The notes: generated by a model not told the origin, from the letters alone. DNA of 64,000 nucleotides from Thauera carbonicopians (GCF_025699485.1 NZ_JANUXN010000006.1:123449-187448), one strand, 5' to 3'. Counted from the first letter of the stretch, positions 53,316-63,174 are shown. Numbers and translations: made by a program.

Positions 53316-56300
53316 CCATGATCCGGACCCATTCCTCGAACGCGGCGGCATCCAGCGGCCGCGAGAACAGGTAGCCCTGCATCCGGGTGCATTCCCGCTC
53401 GGTGAGGAAGGCGCGTTGTGCGGCAGTCTCCACCCCTTCGGCGACGACGTCCATGCCGAGCGCGCGGGCCAGCGACAGCGCCGCCGTCGCGACTGCCGCA
53501 TCTTCGGCATCGCCCGGCAGGTCGGCGATGAAGGAGCGGTCGATCTTCAACTGCTTCAGCGGCAGGCGCTTGAGGTAGGCGAGGCTGGAGTAGCCGGTGC
53601 CGAAGTCGTCGAGCGCAAGCGTCAGCCCCATATCCACCAGCTTTTCGAGACGCTCGGAGAGGGCCGATCCCGGATCCATCAGCGCGCTTTCGGTGATCTC
53701 GAGTTCGATGGCGAGCGGATTGGCGCCGGTCTCGGCGAGAATCGCCTCGACGGTGGCGACGAAGTTGCTGCGCTGGAATTGCAGCGCGGAGATGTTGATC
53801 GCGACCGTCAGTGCGCCCAGACCTTGCCGGCCCCATTCCGCCTGCTGCCGGCAGGCTTCGCGCAGCACCCATTCGCCGATCGGCACGATCATCCCCGAAT
53901 CTTCGGCAACCGGAATGAAGACCGCGGGCGGCACCATGCCGCGCTCGGGATGGCGCCAGCGCAGCAGCGCCTCGCAGCCGACCACACAGCCGCTGGCGGT
54001 GTCGATCTGGGGCTGGTAGTGCAGCGCCAGTTCGCCGTTGCCGATCGCGCGGCGCAGGGCGTTTTCCAGTTGCAGGCGCTCGATCGCCTGCCGGTTCATT
54101 TCCGGCACGAAGAACTGGTAATTGTTGCGGCCGGCGGCCTTGGCGCCGTACATGGCGGTGTCCGCATGTCTCAGCAGCATGTCGATGGAGTCGCCGTCCT
54201 CGGGATAGATGGCGATGCCGATGCTCATCGACGGCCGCAACTCGTACTCGTTGATGGCGATGGCTTCGCCCAGTACCTCGAGGATCTTCCGTGCCACGGC
54301 TGCGGCGTCCTCGACATGGTCCAGCCTGGGCAGCAGCGCGACGAATTCGTCGCCGCCCAGGCGGGCGAGCCGGTCTTCACTGCGCATGCAACTGCCCAGC
54401 CTGCTCGAGAGCGTGGCGAGCAGGCTGTCGCCGATGGTGTGGCCGAGCGAATCGTTGATCGTCTTGAAGTTGTCGAGATCGAGAAACAGCACCGCCATGC
54501 GGTCATCGTGGCGCTCGGCCGAGGCCAGGGCCTCCTGCGCATGGGCGACCCAGGCGCTGCGGTTGGGCAGGCCGGTCAGCGGGTCGTAGTGGGCGAGGAA
54601 ATGGATGTGGGCGTCGGCTTCGCGTGCTGCGGTGACGTCCTGCACGGTGCCGCGCAGGCGCGCCAGCATGCCCCCGCGCCATTCGCTTTCGATGCGGAAC
54701 TGCAGGATCGAAGGCGGTGCCGTGGCGGTCCGGCACTCCAGGGTCGCTTCGCCGGGGGCATTGATGACCTGCGCGAAGCGGGTTTCGAGCAGAGGGCGAT
54801 CTTCGGGGTGGAGTGCGGCCAGAATGTCGTCCAGCGAGTCGAGCGTGCCCTGGCTGCAGCCGAGCAGGGAATGGAGTTCGTGCGAGCAGCGCAGCCCTTC
54901 GCGTCCGCTGCGGGTTTCCCAACTGCCCATGTGGGCGATGCGCATGGCTTCGGCGAGCGCGGCCTGCTTGTCGTAGAGCGACGCCGTGGTGGCCTCGAGT
55001 TCCCGGGTACGGCTCTCGACTAGCGAGGCGATCCGGCGCGTGTTGCCGGTGGTGAGCAGCAGGAAGATGCCGAGCAGGCCCAGGCTGAAGAGACCGGTGG
55101 CGACCGTGCCCCATGCGACCCAGCTGCGCTGGGCCTTCAGATAGGCGTCGCCGATGCGCAGACGCAATTCCCACGGCCGGCCAGCGAAGGGCAATGGAAT
55201 CGCCCGCGCGAGATCTCCCGCTATCCACTCGTCGGTGTCGCAAGCCAGCGGGCCGCTGAGCCTGGTGGGCGGGCCGCCCGTACCGTGATCCACCAGGCAC
55301 AGCTCGATGCCGATCTCGCGGGCATTGCTGCGCACGCTGACCAGGGCATCGTCCATGCGGAATGCGGCGGAAATCATCCCTGCCGGACTGCCCGCCTGGC
55401 CGGCGGGGGCGTACTTGGCCTGCTCGCTGGCGAGATAGATCACGACGCCGTTCTGCTTCTCGGTTTCCCGCATCAGGCTGAACGCTCCGCTCACCACCGG
55501 CAGCCCGGTTTGCCGTGCTTCGTGGACCGCCCAGGCGGTCGGCGGCAGCGACAGGGCATTGAGGCCGAGCGTACTCTGGTTCTGCTCGAAGGGCTCGACG
55601 TAGATGATCGGGAAATACTCGTCCGCTGGTGGCGCGATGAAGCTGCGGCCGTCGGCATCCCGGTCGAGAATGCGGAAGACGGGCTGTTCCGGGCCGCCGG
55701 CGGCGCGCTCGAAGGCCGCCCGCTCCGTGTCCAGGACCAGGGGGTTCCAAGTGAAGTTGTGCGTGCCCGGATAACGCATCAGCCAGGGTGAGACGAAGTT
55801 GCGGAAGGTCTCGCGGCTCAGCGTCTCTTTTGCACCCACCAGGCCCTTGAGCGCGAGCAGCATGTCGAGCTGCGCGTCGAGCCGCTTGCTGAGCTGGCTG
55901 GCGAGGTGCGAGGTGTCGCGTTCGAACTGGGCTTCCAGGCGCATGCTTTCCCAGGCCATGACGTAGCGGAATGCCAGGCCGAGGATCAGCAGCGCGACCG
56001 CGAACGGCACGGCGACGCCGGCCCGGCGGCCATGCCAGTCGCTTGCCGGCCGCCCGAAAAAGACGAACATCAGCGGTGCGGCGACGATGATGCCGATGGT
56101 GTCGCCGAGCCACCAGCTCCACCAGCTGAAGAACTCGTCCGATACCGGAAACTGTCCGCTGCCATGAAGCAGCGGCAAGGCGAGCGTCGGTGCCAGCAAG
56201 GCGCTGAATGGGGCGACGATGACGATGAAGCGCACGATCGGCCGTGGTGAATCGAGGCGGTTCGGGAAGCCGATCGTTTTCTGCGCCAGCCAGGCGCCTG

Positions 56301-56604
56301 CGAGCGCCTGCAGCGTCACGGTGGCTGCCAGCAGGCACTGCAGGACGGGGGAGATGTCCATGCCACCATCGAGCAGTATCTGCTCGGTCATCAGCTCGAC
56401 CGCGAACGCGCCGGCGAAGACCGCAGGCCAGACGCCGAAACCGTAGATGAGCAGGGCGGACAGGGCGATGCCCGCAGGCGGAAACACCGGTGAGGCGATG
56501 TCGGGCGGGACGGCAAGCTTCAGCGATAGCCAGCCTGCCACGGCATAACCGAGTGCGATCATGGCCAGCAGGCCCGGACGGCGGAAAAGCGTGCGCATTT
56601 GCAT
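53305..56604 (-). CDS. MASE1-CHASE-PAS-GGDEF-EAL cyclic-di-GMP protein
   Basis: A 1099-residue membrane protein. Domains are an N-terminal MASE1-type eight-helix sensor (about 1-215), a periplasmic CHASE domain (about 225-490) and another helix. A coiled coil and PAS domain follow (to about 660), then GGDEF (intact GGDEF at about 750-754, with the product-inhibition motif RSED five residues before it), and EAL (EALLRW at about E878, NISALQF, DDFGTGYSSL, VAEGVE). Both catalytic domains look complete, so it could make or break c-di-GMP. Start 56604 is chosen; 56598 and 56631 are alternatives. It converges on clpB. Confidence 0.9.
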   Translation of the reverse strand: MQMRTLFRRPGLLAMIALGYAVAGWLSLKLAVPPDIASPVFPPAGIALSALLIYGFGVWPAVFAGAFAVELMTEQILLDGGMDISPVLQCLLAATVTLQALAGAWLAQKTIGFPNRLDSPRPIVRFIVIVAPFSALLAPTLALPLLHGSGQFPVSDEFFSWWSWWLGDTIGIIVAAPLMFVFFGRPASDWHGRRAGVAVPFAVALLILGLAFRYVMAWESMRLEAQFERDTSHLASQLSKRLDAQLDMLLALKGLVGAKETLSRETFRNFVSPWLMRYPGTHNFTWNPLVLDTERAAFERAAGGPEQPVFRILDRDADGRSFIAPPADEYFPIIYVEPFEQNQSTLGLNALSLPPTAWAVHEARQTGLPVVSGAFSLMRETEKQNGVVIYLASEQAKYAPAGQAGSPAGMISAAFRMDDALVSVRSNAREIGIELCLVDHGTGGPPTRLSGPLACDTDEWIAGDLARAIPLPFAGRPWELRLRIGDAYLKAQRSWVAWGTVATGLFSLGLLGIFLLLTTGNTRRIASLVESRTRELEATTASLYDKQAALAEAMRIAHMGSWETRSGREGLRCSHELHSLLGCSQGTLDSLDDILAALHPEDRPLLETRFAQVINAPGEATLECRTATAPPSILQFRIESEWRGGMLARLRGTVQDVTAAREADAHIHFLAHYDPLTGLPNRSAWVAHAQEALASAERHDDRMAVLFLDLDNFKTINDSLGHTIGDSLLATLSSRLGSCMRSEDRLARLGGDEFVALLPRLDHVEDAAAVARKILEVLGEAIAINEYELRPSMSIGIAIYPEDGDSIDMLLRHADTAMYGAKAAGRNNYQFFVPEMNRQAIERLQLENALRRAIGNGELALHYQPQIDTASGCVVGCEALLRWRHPERGMVPPAVFIPVAEDSGMIVPIGEWVLREACRQQAEWGRQGLGALTVAINISALQFQRSNFVATVEAILAETGANPLAIELEITESALMDPGSALSERLEKLVDMGLTLALDDFGTGYSSLAYLKRLPLKQLKIDRSFIADLPGDAEDAAVATAALSLARALGMDVVAEGVETAAQRAFLTERECTRMQGYLFSRPLDAAAFEEWVRIMAQA

Positions 56605-56747
56605 GCCGCAAGTGTAGTGGTTCCCGTCCATTCATTTCGAGTAGTTCGACACGCTCGTGCGGTTCGGGAAGCCGATTCCTCGCGGGATGCGATAAACTGC
56701 CGGCTTCCCGTTTCTTCACATCCCCAGGCATTCCAACGGAAATCGAG

Positions 56748-58643
56748 ATGTTCGAGGCTGTACGCAACAACAAGCGCATTGCGCAAATCATTCTGGCCGT
56801 CCTCATCGTGCCGTTCGCATTCTTCGGCATGGATGCCTATTTCAGCGATGCGCCGGGCGGAAACGAAGTCGCGGTCGTGGCGGGCACGCCGATCGGCGCG
56901 CTCGAATTCGAGCAGGCGCTGCGCGACCAGCAGGATCGCCTGCGTGCCGCTGCCGGCGGCGAAGTCGATCGCGCCCTGCTCGAATCGGAGGCGCTGCGCC
57001 GCTCGGTGCTGGACAACGTCATCAACCGCCGCGTGCTCGCCCTCTACGCCGCCGACAACCGCTTCAGCGTCACGCCGCAGGAATTGCAGGAAACCATCGC
57101 CGCCGTGCCTTCTTTCCAGGAAGACGGCCGCTTTTCCCTCGAACGCTACGAAATGCTGCTGCGCGCCCAAGGCATGACGCCGGCGATGTTCGAATCCCGC
57201 CTGGCGCAGGACGTCCGCATCCAGCACGTTTCGCTGGCCGTGGGCGATGCCGGCTTCGCGCCGCTGTCGTCGGCCCGCCGTTTCCTCGAAGCGCAGCTCG
57301 AAGAGCGCACCGTCAGCGAGCTGCGCCTGTCGGGCGCCGGCCTGGCGGCCGACCTCCAGGTCGGCGACGACGAGATCGGCACCTGGTATGCCGCCAACGC
57401 CGCTCGCTTCCAGCGCCCGGCGCGCCTGCAGGCGGAATACGTGGTGTTCGACCGTGAAGCCGTGGAGAAGCAGGTCAGCGTCGGTGAAGACGAGATCAAG
57501 GCTTTCTACGACGGCAACCCCGGCCGTTTCGGTGTCGCCGAGGAGCGCCAGGCACGCCATATCCTGCTCGAGCTTGCGGCCGATGCCGATGCCGCCGAAG
57601 TCGAGCGGGTGATGGGCGAGGCACGGGCGATCGCCGAGCAACTGCGCAAGGATCCGTCGGCTTTCGCCGAAGTCGCGAAGGAAAAGTCGAAGGACAGCGG
57701 TTCCGCCTCGCGCGGCGGCGATCTGGGCTTCTTCGGCCGTGGAGCGATGGTCGCTTCATTCGAGGATGCAGCGTTCTCGCAGCAGAAGGATGAGATCGGC
57801 GAACCGGTGCGCAGCGACTTCGGCGTCCATGTCATCCAGGTCACTGCCATCAAGCCGGCGTCCACCCGTCCGTTCGACGAAGTGCGCGGCGAAATCGAAA
57901 CCGAGCTGCGCAGCCAGGCTGCGAGCAGGCTGTTTGCCGAACAGGCCGAGCAGTTCGCCAACATGGTCTACGAGCAGTCGGACAGCCTGGCGCCGGTCGC
58001 CGAGGCGCTGAAGCTCGAGGTCCGCAGCACCGACTGGGTGTCGCGCAATGGCGGCAACGTCGGCGGCTACAGCAGCGAGCGTCTGCTCGATACGCTGTTC
58101 GCCGACGATGCGGTGACGAGTGCCCGCAACACCGAGGCGATCGAAGTGGCGCCGAACACGTTGGTCGCTGCGCGGGTGAAGGCCTTCGAAGCCGCAGTGC
58201 AGCCACCGCTCGACGAAGTGCGCGACGAGGTTGTGGCCGAACTGCGCCGCGAGGCAGGTGCAAAACGCGCCCAGGAGCAGGGCAGCGCGATGCTGGCTGC
58301 GCTCGACAAGGGCGAAGCGGTCGAAGGCAATTTCGGCGCCGTGCGCAAGTTGCAGCGAGCCGCACCCGGCCTGCCCGGCGAAGCGATGCAGGCGGTGTTC
58401 TCGGCACCGACGGCCAAGCTGCCGGCCCATGTCGGCCTGGCCCTGCCGGACGGCGACTACGTGATCTACCGCATTGAAGCGGTCGACCGTCCGCAGATCA
58501 CCGACGGCGACGAGCGGGTCAGGGCGGTGGCCGAGCAATACGGCCAGGTGCTGGCCGAGCGCGATTTCGCCGCTTTCATCGCCGAACTGCGCAAGCGTTA
58601 CGAAGTCCAGGTCAAGCTGACATCGCAACAGGCGCAGCAGTGA
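56748..58643 (+). CDS. ppiD: Periplasmic folding chaperone PpiD
   Basis: A 631-residue SurA_N_3/parvulin protein with a single N-terminal membrane anchor (about 12-30). The N-terminal chaperone region starts MFEAVRNNKRIAQIILAVLIVPFAFFG. A parvulin PPIase domain follows (about 265-365: ARHILLEL, DLGFFGRGAMVASFEDAAF, SDFGVHVIQV), and then a long C-terminal helical region. It assists folding of proteins leaving the Sec translocon. The ATG at 56748 gives the family N-terminus; the frame from 56490 is antisense to the GGDEF-EAL gene. A hairpin follows. Confidence 0.94.
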   Translation: MFEAVRNNKRIAQIILAVLIVPFAFFGMDAYFSDAPGGNEVAVVAGTPIGALEFEQALRDQQDRLRAAAGGEVDRALLESEALRRSVLDNVINRRVLALYAADNRFSVTPQELQETIAAVPSFQEDGRFSLERYEMLLRAQGMTPAMFESRLAQDVRIQHVSLAVGDAGFAPLSSARRFLEAQLEERTVSELRLSGAGLAADLQVGDDEIGTWYAANAARFQRPARLQAEYVVFDREAVEKQVSVGEDEIKAFYDGNPGRFGVAEERQARHILLELAADADAAEVERVMGEARAIAEQLRKDPSAFAEVAKEKSKDSGSASRGGDLGFFGRGAMVASFEDAAFSQQKDEIGEPVRSDFGVHVIQVTAIKPASTRPFDEVRGEIETELRSQAASRLFAEQAEQFANMVYEQSDSLAPVAEALKLEVRSTDWVSRNGGNVGGYSSERLLDTLFADDAVTSARNTEAIEVAPNTLVAARVKAFEAAVQPPLDEVRDEVVAELRREAGAKRAQEQGSAMLAALDKGEAVEGNFGAVRKLQRAAPGLPGEAMQAVFSAPTAKLPAHVGLALPDGDYVIYRIEAVDRPQITDGDERVRAVAEQYGQVLAERDFAAFIAELRKRYEVQVKLTSQQAQQ

Positions 58644-58648
58644 TTCAT

Positions 58649-58678
58649 GTCGCAGGCCGCGTGAACCCGGCCTGCGAC
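58649..58678. terminator. Hairpin between ppiD and the nSTAND gene
   Basis: A 10-bp perfect stem GTCGCAGGCC/GGCCTGCGAC with a 10-nt loop, 6 nt after the ppiD stop. No T run. The remaining ~120 nt to the convergent nSTAND gene show no gene. Confidence 0.5.
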
Positions 58679-58799
58679 GTACTGCCCCCAAGCTTGAGAT
58701 CGCCGTTGCCGATGCCCGCCGAGCTGCCGCAGCTAATCCTGCCGCCGCGCCGAAGTGCGCGCGCTACACGCCAAACGCCTTGGATGGCCGGCCTGTCCT

Positions 58800-60977
58800 T
58801 CAGCGCGGGCTGATCTTGCCGGTGGCGAACCACACTTCGAAGTGGCGCGGGCGGATGTTGGTGGCGTTTTCATAGCGCCCGCTGAGATCTTCCAGCACCA
58901 GCGTCGGGCTGATCAGCAAGGAGTTCGCGGTCTTGAGCAGCCGCTCGCCGTCGCTGCGGCATTCCTCGGCCTTGAAGCAACGCAGCACGCTGCGCGCCGG
59001 TGGGCGCGCGACCAGTTCCACGCCTGGCACCTGGAGCCTTTCACCGCCGGCCCCGAGCTTGGTCAGCAATGTCGCGAACTGGTGCGCCGCGGCACGCTGG
59101 CCGTCCTCGGCGATATGGACGTAGATCCTCATCGGCACGGCCAGATTCTTCAGATTGCCGACTTGCGTGTTTATCGTTTCCTCTGCCTGCTGGAAGGTTT
59201 TCGCCAACTGGTCGTTGTTCGCGTAGGTTGCTTGCGCCTGGCGGAGGTTCTCCTGGACCGTGCGCAGCGCGGCAATGGTATCCCGCGCCTCGGCAAGCAA
59301 GGCCTCGGTGCGCGCGTGCTGTTCCGCCTCGCTCGCCCGCGCCGCCGCTTCGCTTGCCTGTGCCGCCTTGGCCGCCCTGGATTCGTTCCAGGCGAACACG
59401 ACCGCCGTCGAGATCACCGTGACCAGCAGCACGAGTGCGGCGATTCCCCATGAAAGCGCACGCACCCGCTGTTCGCGCTTGCGTGCGGCCGCCTGTGCGG
59501 CCTGTTCGCGATCACGTGCTTCGGCGCTGGCTGCGAGCAGCCGCTTCACTCGCGGCCAGCCGCCGCCGTAGCGCTCGGCCCAGGCCGGGTTGCGGCGCTT
59601 GATCCACGCCAGGCGTTCGCCGGTGGTGGTGGGGCCCAGCACGTTGGACGGATCGCGTTCGAAGCTGTCGGCCTGGACCAGCAGCGCGCGCCACACCAGT
59701 CCGTTGCGAAATTCCCGCACCAGCCAGCCATTGCCGGGGTCGGCCAGCCGCTCCCAACAGCGGATCAATGCCTCGTGGCTGATGTCGACCCGTTCGTCGG
59801 CCGCGATCGGCGCCTCTCCGTAGGGACGCAGCAGCGACGCGCCGTCGACCCGGAACGGCTTCAGCACATGCTGCAGCTCCGCTTCGCCGCAGCCCGCGAT
59901 CGCGGCCAGATCCGCGAAGCTCCGGGGACGACGGATCGCCTGCCCCTCGGTGTTGATTTCGGTCAGCGCGCGGAACACGTCTTCGACCACGCGCACCTCG
60001 CCGGCACGCTCGCCGAAGAACGCCTGTGCCTTGTCCATGACATCGTCGGCATGCCTGGACAGCAGGCCGGCCAGGCCGCTCGAACCGTCGTAGGCATCGC
60101 TGTCCAGCAGCCACCCCGCGGCATCATCGGCATGTCCGCCATGCTCGCTCCGGGGTAGCTCGACGTGGTCGCGATGGAGGAGCATGAGCCCGTGCTGGAT
60201 GAGCGGCAACTGGTCCTGCCGGCCTCCCGCGTCATGGACCAGGCGCTCGGCGAGCGCCATGCTCACCTCGCCGCCGAACAGTTGCGCCGGCTCGCGGATC
60301 GCCCGCAGCAGATCGTCGTGCGTCATGCGCGGCAGCAGGTACTGGGCCCGGTTGACGGCTTCGGCAAAACCCTCGAAGCGCGCACATGCGCCGAGAAATT
60401 CGGAGCGCATCGTCAGCACCGCGTACAGGCCCGCGGGCGGTGTCTCGAACAGGCCGACCAGGAAGTCGGCGAGCAATTGCGCTTCCTCCGGGCCGTGCCG
60501 GCGGGCGAAGTCGAACAATTCCTCGAACTGGTCGATCAGTATGCACAGGTGATCGGTGGAGTCGCGGCGCAGCAGCGTCGCGATGGTCTCGGGCGCATCG
60601 CGGCCGAAGTTGAGCGCGCGGCGGATCTCGAGCGCGCGCTCTTCGTTGCCGCCGTCCAGTTCGGCCAGCGCGAGCGCGAGATTCCATAACGGGGCTTCGC
60701 CCGGCGTCATCGCGCAGGTGCGCCAGCTCAGGCCGCCGCGCGCACTTTCCTGCTCGAGGCGCGGCAGCACCGCGGCGCGCACAAGGGAACTCTTGCCACA
60801 GCCGGAGTCGCCATGGACCACCAGCAGCCGCCTGTCGATCAACTGCGCGACCACCGCGTCGGCCATCCGCTCGCGCCCGAAGAAAATCGGCCACTCGTGC
60901 TTTTCGAACGGCCTCAGCCCGGGGTAGGGCCGGCACGGCAGGACGACGTCGAAGACGTCCGCGGGTGGGCTGCTCAC
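58800..60977 (-). CDS. nSTAND1-type NTPase with C-terminal transmembrane and sensor-like domain
   Basis: A 725-residue protein. It opens with the nSTAND1 signature PYPGLRPFEKHEWPIFFGRE (residues 17-36) and Walker A GDSGCGKS (56-63), then Walker B ILIDQFEEL (146-154) and the family motif ISHEALIRCW (399-408). A transmembrane helix (about 508-530) is followed by an Ala/Glu/Gln coiled coil (531-610) and a separate alpha/beta domain (616-725, IYVHIAEDGQR and VPGVELVARPP). STAND NTPases are molecular switches in immunity and signalling. The start is GTG 60977, overlapping the TIR gene stop by 4 nt (GTGA), so it is translationally coupled. An antiviral role is inference. Confidence 0.85.
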   Translation of the reverse strand: MSSPPADVFDVVLPCRPYPGLRPFEKHEWPIFFGRERMADAVVAQLIDRRLLVVHGDSGCGKSSLVRAAVLPRLEQESARGGLSWRTCAMTPGEAPLWNLALALAELDGGNEERALEIRRALNFGRDAPETIATLLRRDSTDHLCILIDQFEELFDFARRHGPEEAQLLADFLVGLFETPPAGLYAVLTMRSEFLGACARFEGFAEAVNRAQYLLPRMTHDDLLRAIREPAQLFGGEVSMALAERLVHDAGGRQDQLPLIQHGLMLLHRDHVELPRSEHGGHADDAAGWLLDSDAYDGSSGLAGLLSRHADDVMDKAQAFFGERAGEVRVVEDVFRALTEINTEGQAIRRPRSFADLAAIAGCGEAELQHVLKPFRVDGASLLRPYGEAPIAADERVDISHEALIRCWERLADPGNGWLVREFRNGLVWRALLVQADSFERDPSNVLGPTTTGERLAWIKRRNPAWAERYGGGWPRVKRLLAASAEARDREQAAQAAARKREQRVRALSWGIAALVLLVTVISTAVVFAWNESRAAKAAQASEAAARASEAEQHARTEALLAEARDTIAALRTVQENLRQAQATYANNDQLAKTFQQAEETINTQVGNLKNLAVPMRIYVHIAEDGQRAAAHQFATLLTKLGAGGERLQVPGVELVARPPARSVLRCFKAEECRSDGERLLKTANSLLISPTLVLEDLSGRYENATNIRPRHFEVWFATGKISPR

Positions 60978-62083
60978 GGCGAACCCCCGGCCGCACGCGC
61001 CTTCGCGCCCAGCCAGTGCCGCACCTCGGCGGTCCACTGCGTGCGGGTGCCGTCGAGCCAGTCGGTCTGCATGATGCGCGCGGTCGCCTTGCGCACCGGC
61101 GTCGCGACGGCGTCGCCTGCGGTGTCGAGTAGGCCGCATGGCAGCAGGCGATTGGAGCGTGCGCGCGCCGACTGGCGGTCGTGCTTGCCGACCACCACCA
61201 GATCGGCGTCGAGGGCGCGTCCGTCGTCGGTGCCCAGCAGCAGCAATGCGTCGCAGCCGCACAAGGCCTCGACTCGCCGCTCGCGCACCTCCTGCAGTTT
61301 TTCCGGATCGTGCTCGATCGCATCCGGTTCGCCGGGTACGATCGCGAAGCCGCAGTCGATCAGCGCCATGCCTGCGGCTTCCCAGGCCTTGGCATGCTCG
61401 GCCCGGCCATGCAGGTAGATCGTCTGCCCCCCGTCGCTGGCAAGGCGTGCGCGCTCGGCCTCGGCCCTGACCCGGTTCGCGAGCGTACTCTTCAGCGCGT
61501 CGAGGCGCGGGTAGAGCCTGCCCACGATCGCCAGCAAAGCCTTGCGGAAAGCCACCGGGAAGGGGCCGGGCAACTCGAACCAGCCCAGCGGGCGATGTGA
61601 ATCGCTGCCCTCGACCGGTTCGGAGAAGGCGAAGCCGACCAGGGGATGGCCGCGTGCGTCGGTGAGCGCAGCTGGCCAGGGCTCCGCGCCGGTCGGCCAG
61701 ATCCTTATCACCGCGATCCGGTCGTCTGCCGGCAGGCCCAGTTCGGCCTGGCGTGCGCACCACCAGTCGCGCTCCTCGGCGCACCACTGCGACGCGAGGT
61801 AGTCGGGTGACATCAGTATTAGCAGGATCGCGCTCGCGCCGATCTCGGCGCGCAACTGGTCGGTGAGCGGCGCCATCGGATCCACGCCCTGGCCCGGCCG
61901 GTGCTTGTCGTCGAGAAAAATCCGCAAATCCTGGCGGAAGCGCCGGTCCGAGCGCAACTCGCGCTCGAGTTCATGCGCAAAAGCAACCGACCAGGGCTGG
62001 AGGAAACTCTGCCCGTTGCCATCGTCGCCGTGGCTGTAGCTTACGAAGATATCGTGCGCAAACGGCTCTCCGACGTAGGCCAT
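60974..62083 (-). CDS. TIR-domain protein with second TIR-like/SLOG-like domain
   Basis: A 369-residue protein. Residues about 10-150 are a TIR domain: HDIFVSYSHGDD (box 1), IFLDDKHRPGQ (BB-loop region), ILLILMSPDYLASQWCAEE, where E103 or E104 lies where TIR NADases carry the catalytic Glu. A second alpha/beta unit (about 220-360) contains TIYLHGRAEHAKAW, ALCGCDALLLLGTDDGR and GKHDRQSARARSNRLLPCGLLD. I recognise it only as a conserved partner domain of such TIR proteins. The ATG at 62083 has TGGAG at 7-nt spacing. It is coupled to the nSTAND gene. NAD cleavage on activation is a prediction from the family. Confidence 0.85.
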   Translation of the reverse strand: MAYVGEPFAHDIFVSYSHGDDGNGQSFLQPWSVAFAHELERELRSDRRFRQDLRIFLDDKHRPGQGVDPMAPLTDQLRAEIGASAILLILMSPDYLASQWCAEERDWWCARQAELGLPADDRIAVIRIWPTGAEPWPAALTDARGHPLVGFAFSEPVEGSDSHRPLGWFELPGPFPVAFRKALLAIVGRLYPRLDALKSTLANRVRAEAERARLASDGGQTIYLHGRAEHAKAWEAAGMALIDCGFAIVPGEPDAIEHDPEKLQEVRERRVEALCGCDALLLLGTDDGRALDADLVVVGKHDRQSARARSNRLLPCGLLDTAGDAVATPVRKATARIMQTDWLDGTRTQWTAEVRHWLGAKARAAGGSP

Positions 62084-62170
62084 GGCATGCTCCAGTCAAG
62101 GCGCTCAAGCACGCCGACGGCATGCTTGCCGATTTCACTATTGCACTCGATCGGCCGACAATCAAGGTCG

Positions 62171-62200
62171 AACCCTGGCCGGCGCGCTCGCCGGCCGGTT
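62171..62200 (-). terminator. G/C hairpin between fabI and the TIR gene
   Basis: An inverted repeat GGCCGGCG/CGCCGGCC with a 4-nt loop, flanked by AACC/GGTT with a 2-nt bulge. It could end the fabI transcript; no T run on that strand. Confidence 0.45.
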
Positions 62201-62240
62201 TCGGTTCAGCTTCGGGAGCTGCTGCAGCGTCGGCGCCTGC

Positions 62241-63035
62241 TCAGGCCATGGGTTCCGGGTTGCCCAGCGCGGTGATGTTGAAGCCGCCGTCCACGTACAT
62301 GATCTCGCCAGTGATGCCGCTGGCGAGATCCGAACAGAGGAAGGCGGCGGCGTTGCCGACTTCGTCGATGCTGATGCTGCGGCGCAGCGGGGCGTTGTGT
62401 TCGTTGAAGGCGAGCAGCTTGCCGAAGCTGCCGATGCCCGACGCCGCCAGCGTCTTGATCGGGCCGGCGGATACGGCATTGACCCGGGTGCCTTCCGGGC
62501 CGAGGGTGACGGCGAGGTAGCGCACCGAGGCTTCGAGGCTGGCCTTGGCCAGGCCCATGATGTTGTAGTTGGGCATGGTGCGCTCGGCGCCGAGATAGGA
62601 CAGCGTCAGCAGCGCGCCGTTGCGGCCCTTCATCAGCGGCCGGGCGGCCTTGGCCAGCGCCGGGAAGCTGTAGGCGCTGACCTCCTGGGAAAGCCGGAAG
62701 GCCTCGCGCGACAGGCCGTCGAGGAAATCGCCTTCGAGACTGTCGCTGGGAGCGTAGGCGATCGAATGCACCAAGCCATCGAGACCGTCCCAGTGCTGGC
62801 CGAGTTGTTCGAACAGGCCGGTGATCTGGGTGTCGTCCTGGACGTCGAGCGGGAACAGCAGGCTGCTGCCGAACTCGGCCGCCATCTTGGCCGCGCGTTC
62901 CTGGAAACGCTCATTCTGGTAGGTAAACGCGAGTTCTGCTCCTTCGCGGTGCATCGCCTTGGCGATGCCGTAGGCAATCGAACGGTTGCTGAGCAGACCG
63001 GTGATCAGGATTCGTTTGCCGGCAAGGAAAGCCAT
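62241..63035 (-). CDS. fabI: Enoyl-[acyl-carrier-protein] reductase (NADH)
   Basis: A 264-residue FabI of the SDR fold, which does the last reduction in each cycle of fatty-acid elongation. Motifs are the NADH-binding [27 protein letters not shown], and the catalytic Tyr-x6-Lys in [19 protein letters not shown], followed by [17 protein letters not shown]. The ATG at 63035 follows a GGAG site; the frame to 63158 is not conserved. The TIR/nSTAND pair lies downstream on the same strand, 157 nt away with a hairpin between. Confidence 0.97.
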   Translation of the reverse strand: MAFLAGKRILITGLLSNRSIAYGIAKAMHREGAELAFTYQNERFQERAAKMAAEFGSSLLFPLDVQDDTQITGLFEQLGQHWDGLDGLVHSIAYAPSDSLEGDFLDGLSREAFRLSQEVSAYSFPALAKAARPLMKGRNGALLTLSYLGAERTMPNYNIMGLAKASLEASVRYLAVTLGPEGTRVNAVSAGPIKTLAASGIGSFGKLLAFNEHNAPLRRSISIDEVGNAAAFLCSDLASGITGEIMYVDGGFNITALGNPEPMA

Positions 63036-63174
63036 TGACCCTACTCCGAATGACAGGCGTTCGATTATAGCGAAAACCCTGATGGCGACAGAGGTCTTCG
63101 GTTCTGCTGTCAGCGGGATCGGCTGTTGCTTCGGGGACACCTCCGGGGGACGGAGCATGGTGCGCGGGGCACTC

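Noticed and set aside
62160..62190. GGGTTCGACC on the minus strand as a possible tRNA T-arm
   Set aside because: The stem has a mismatch and a wobble and no cloverleaf fits; it is better explained as one side of the G/C hairpin.
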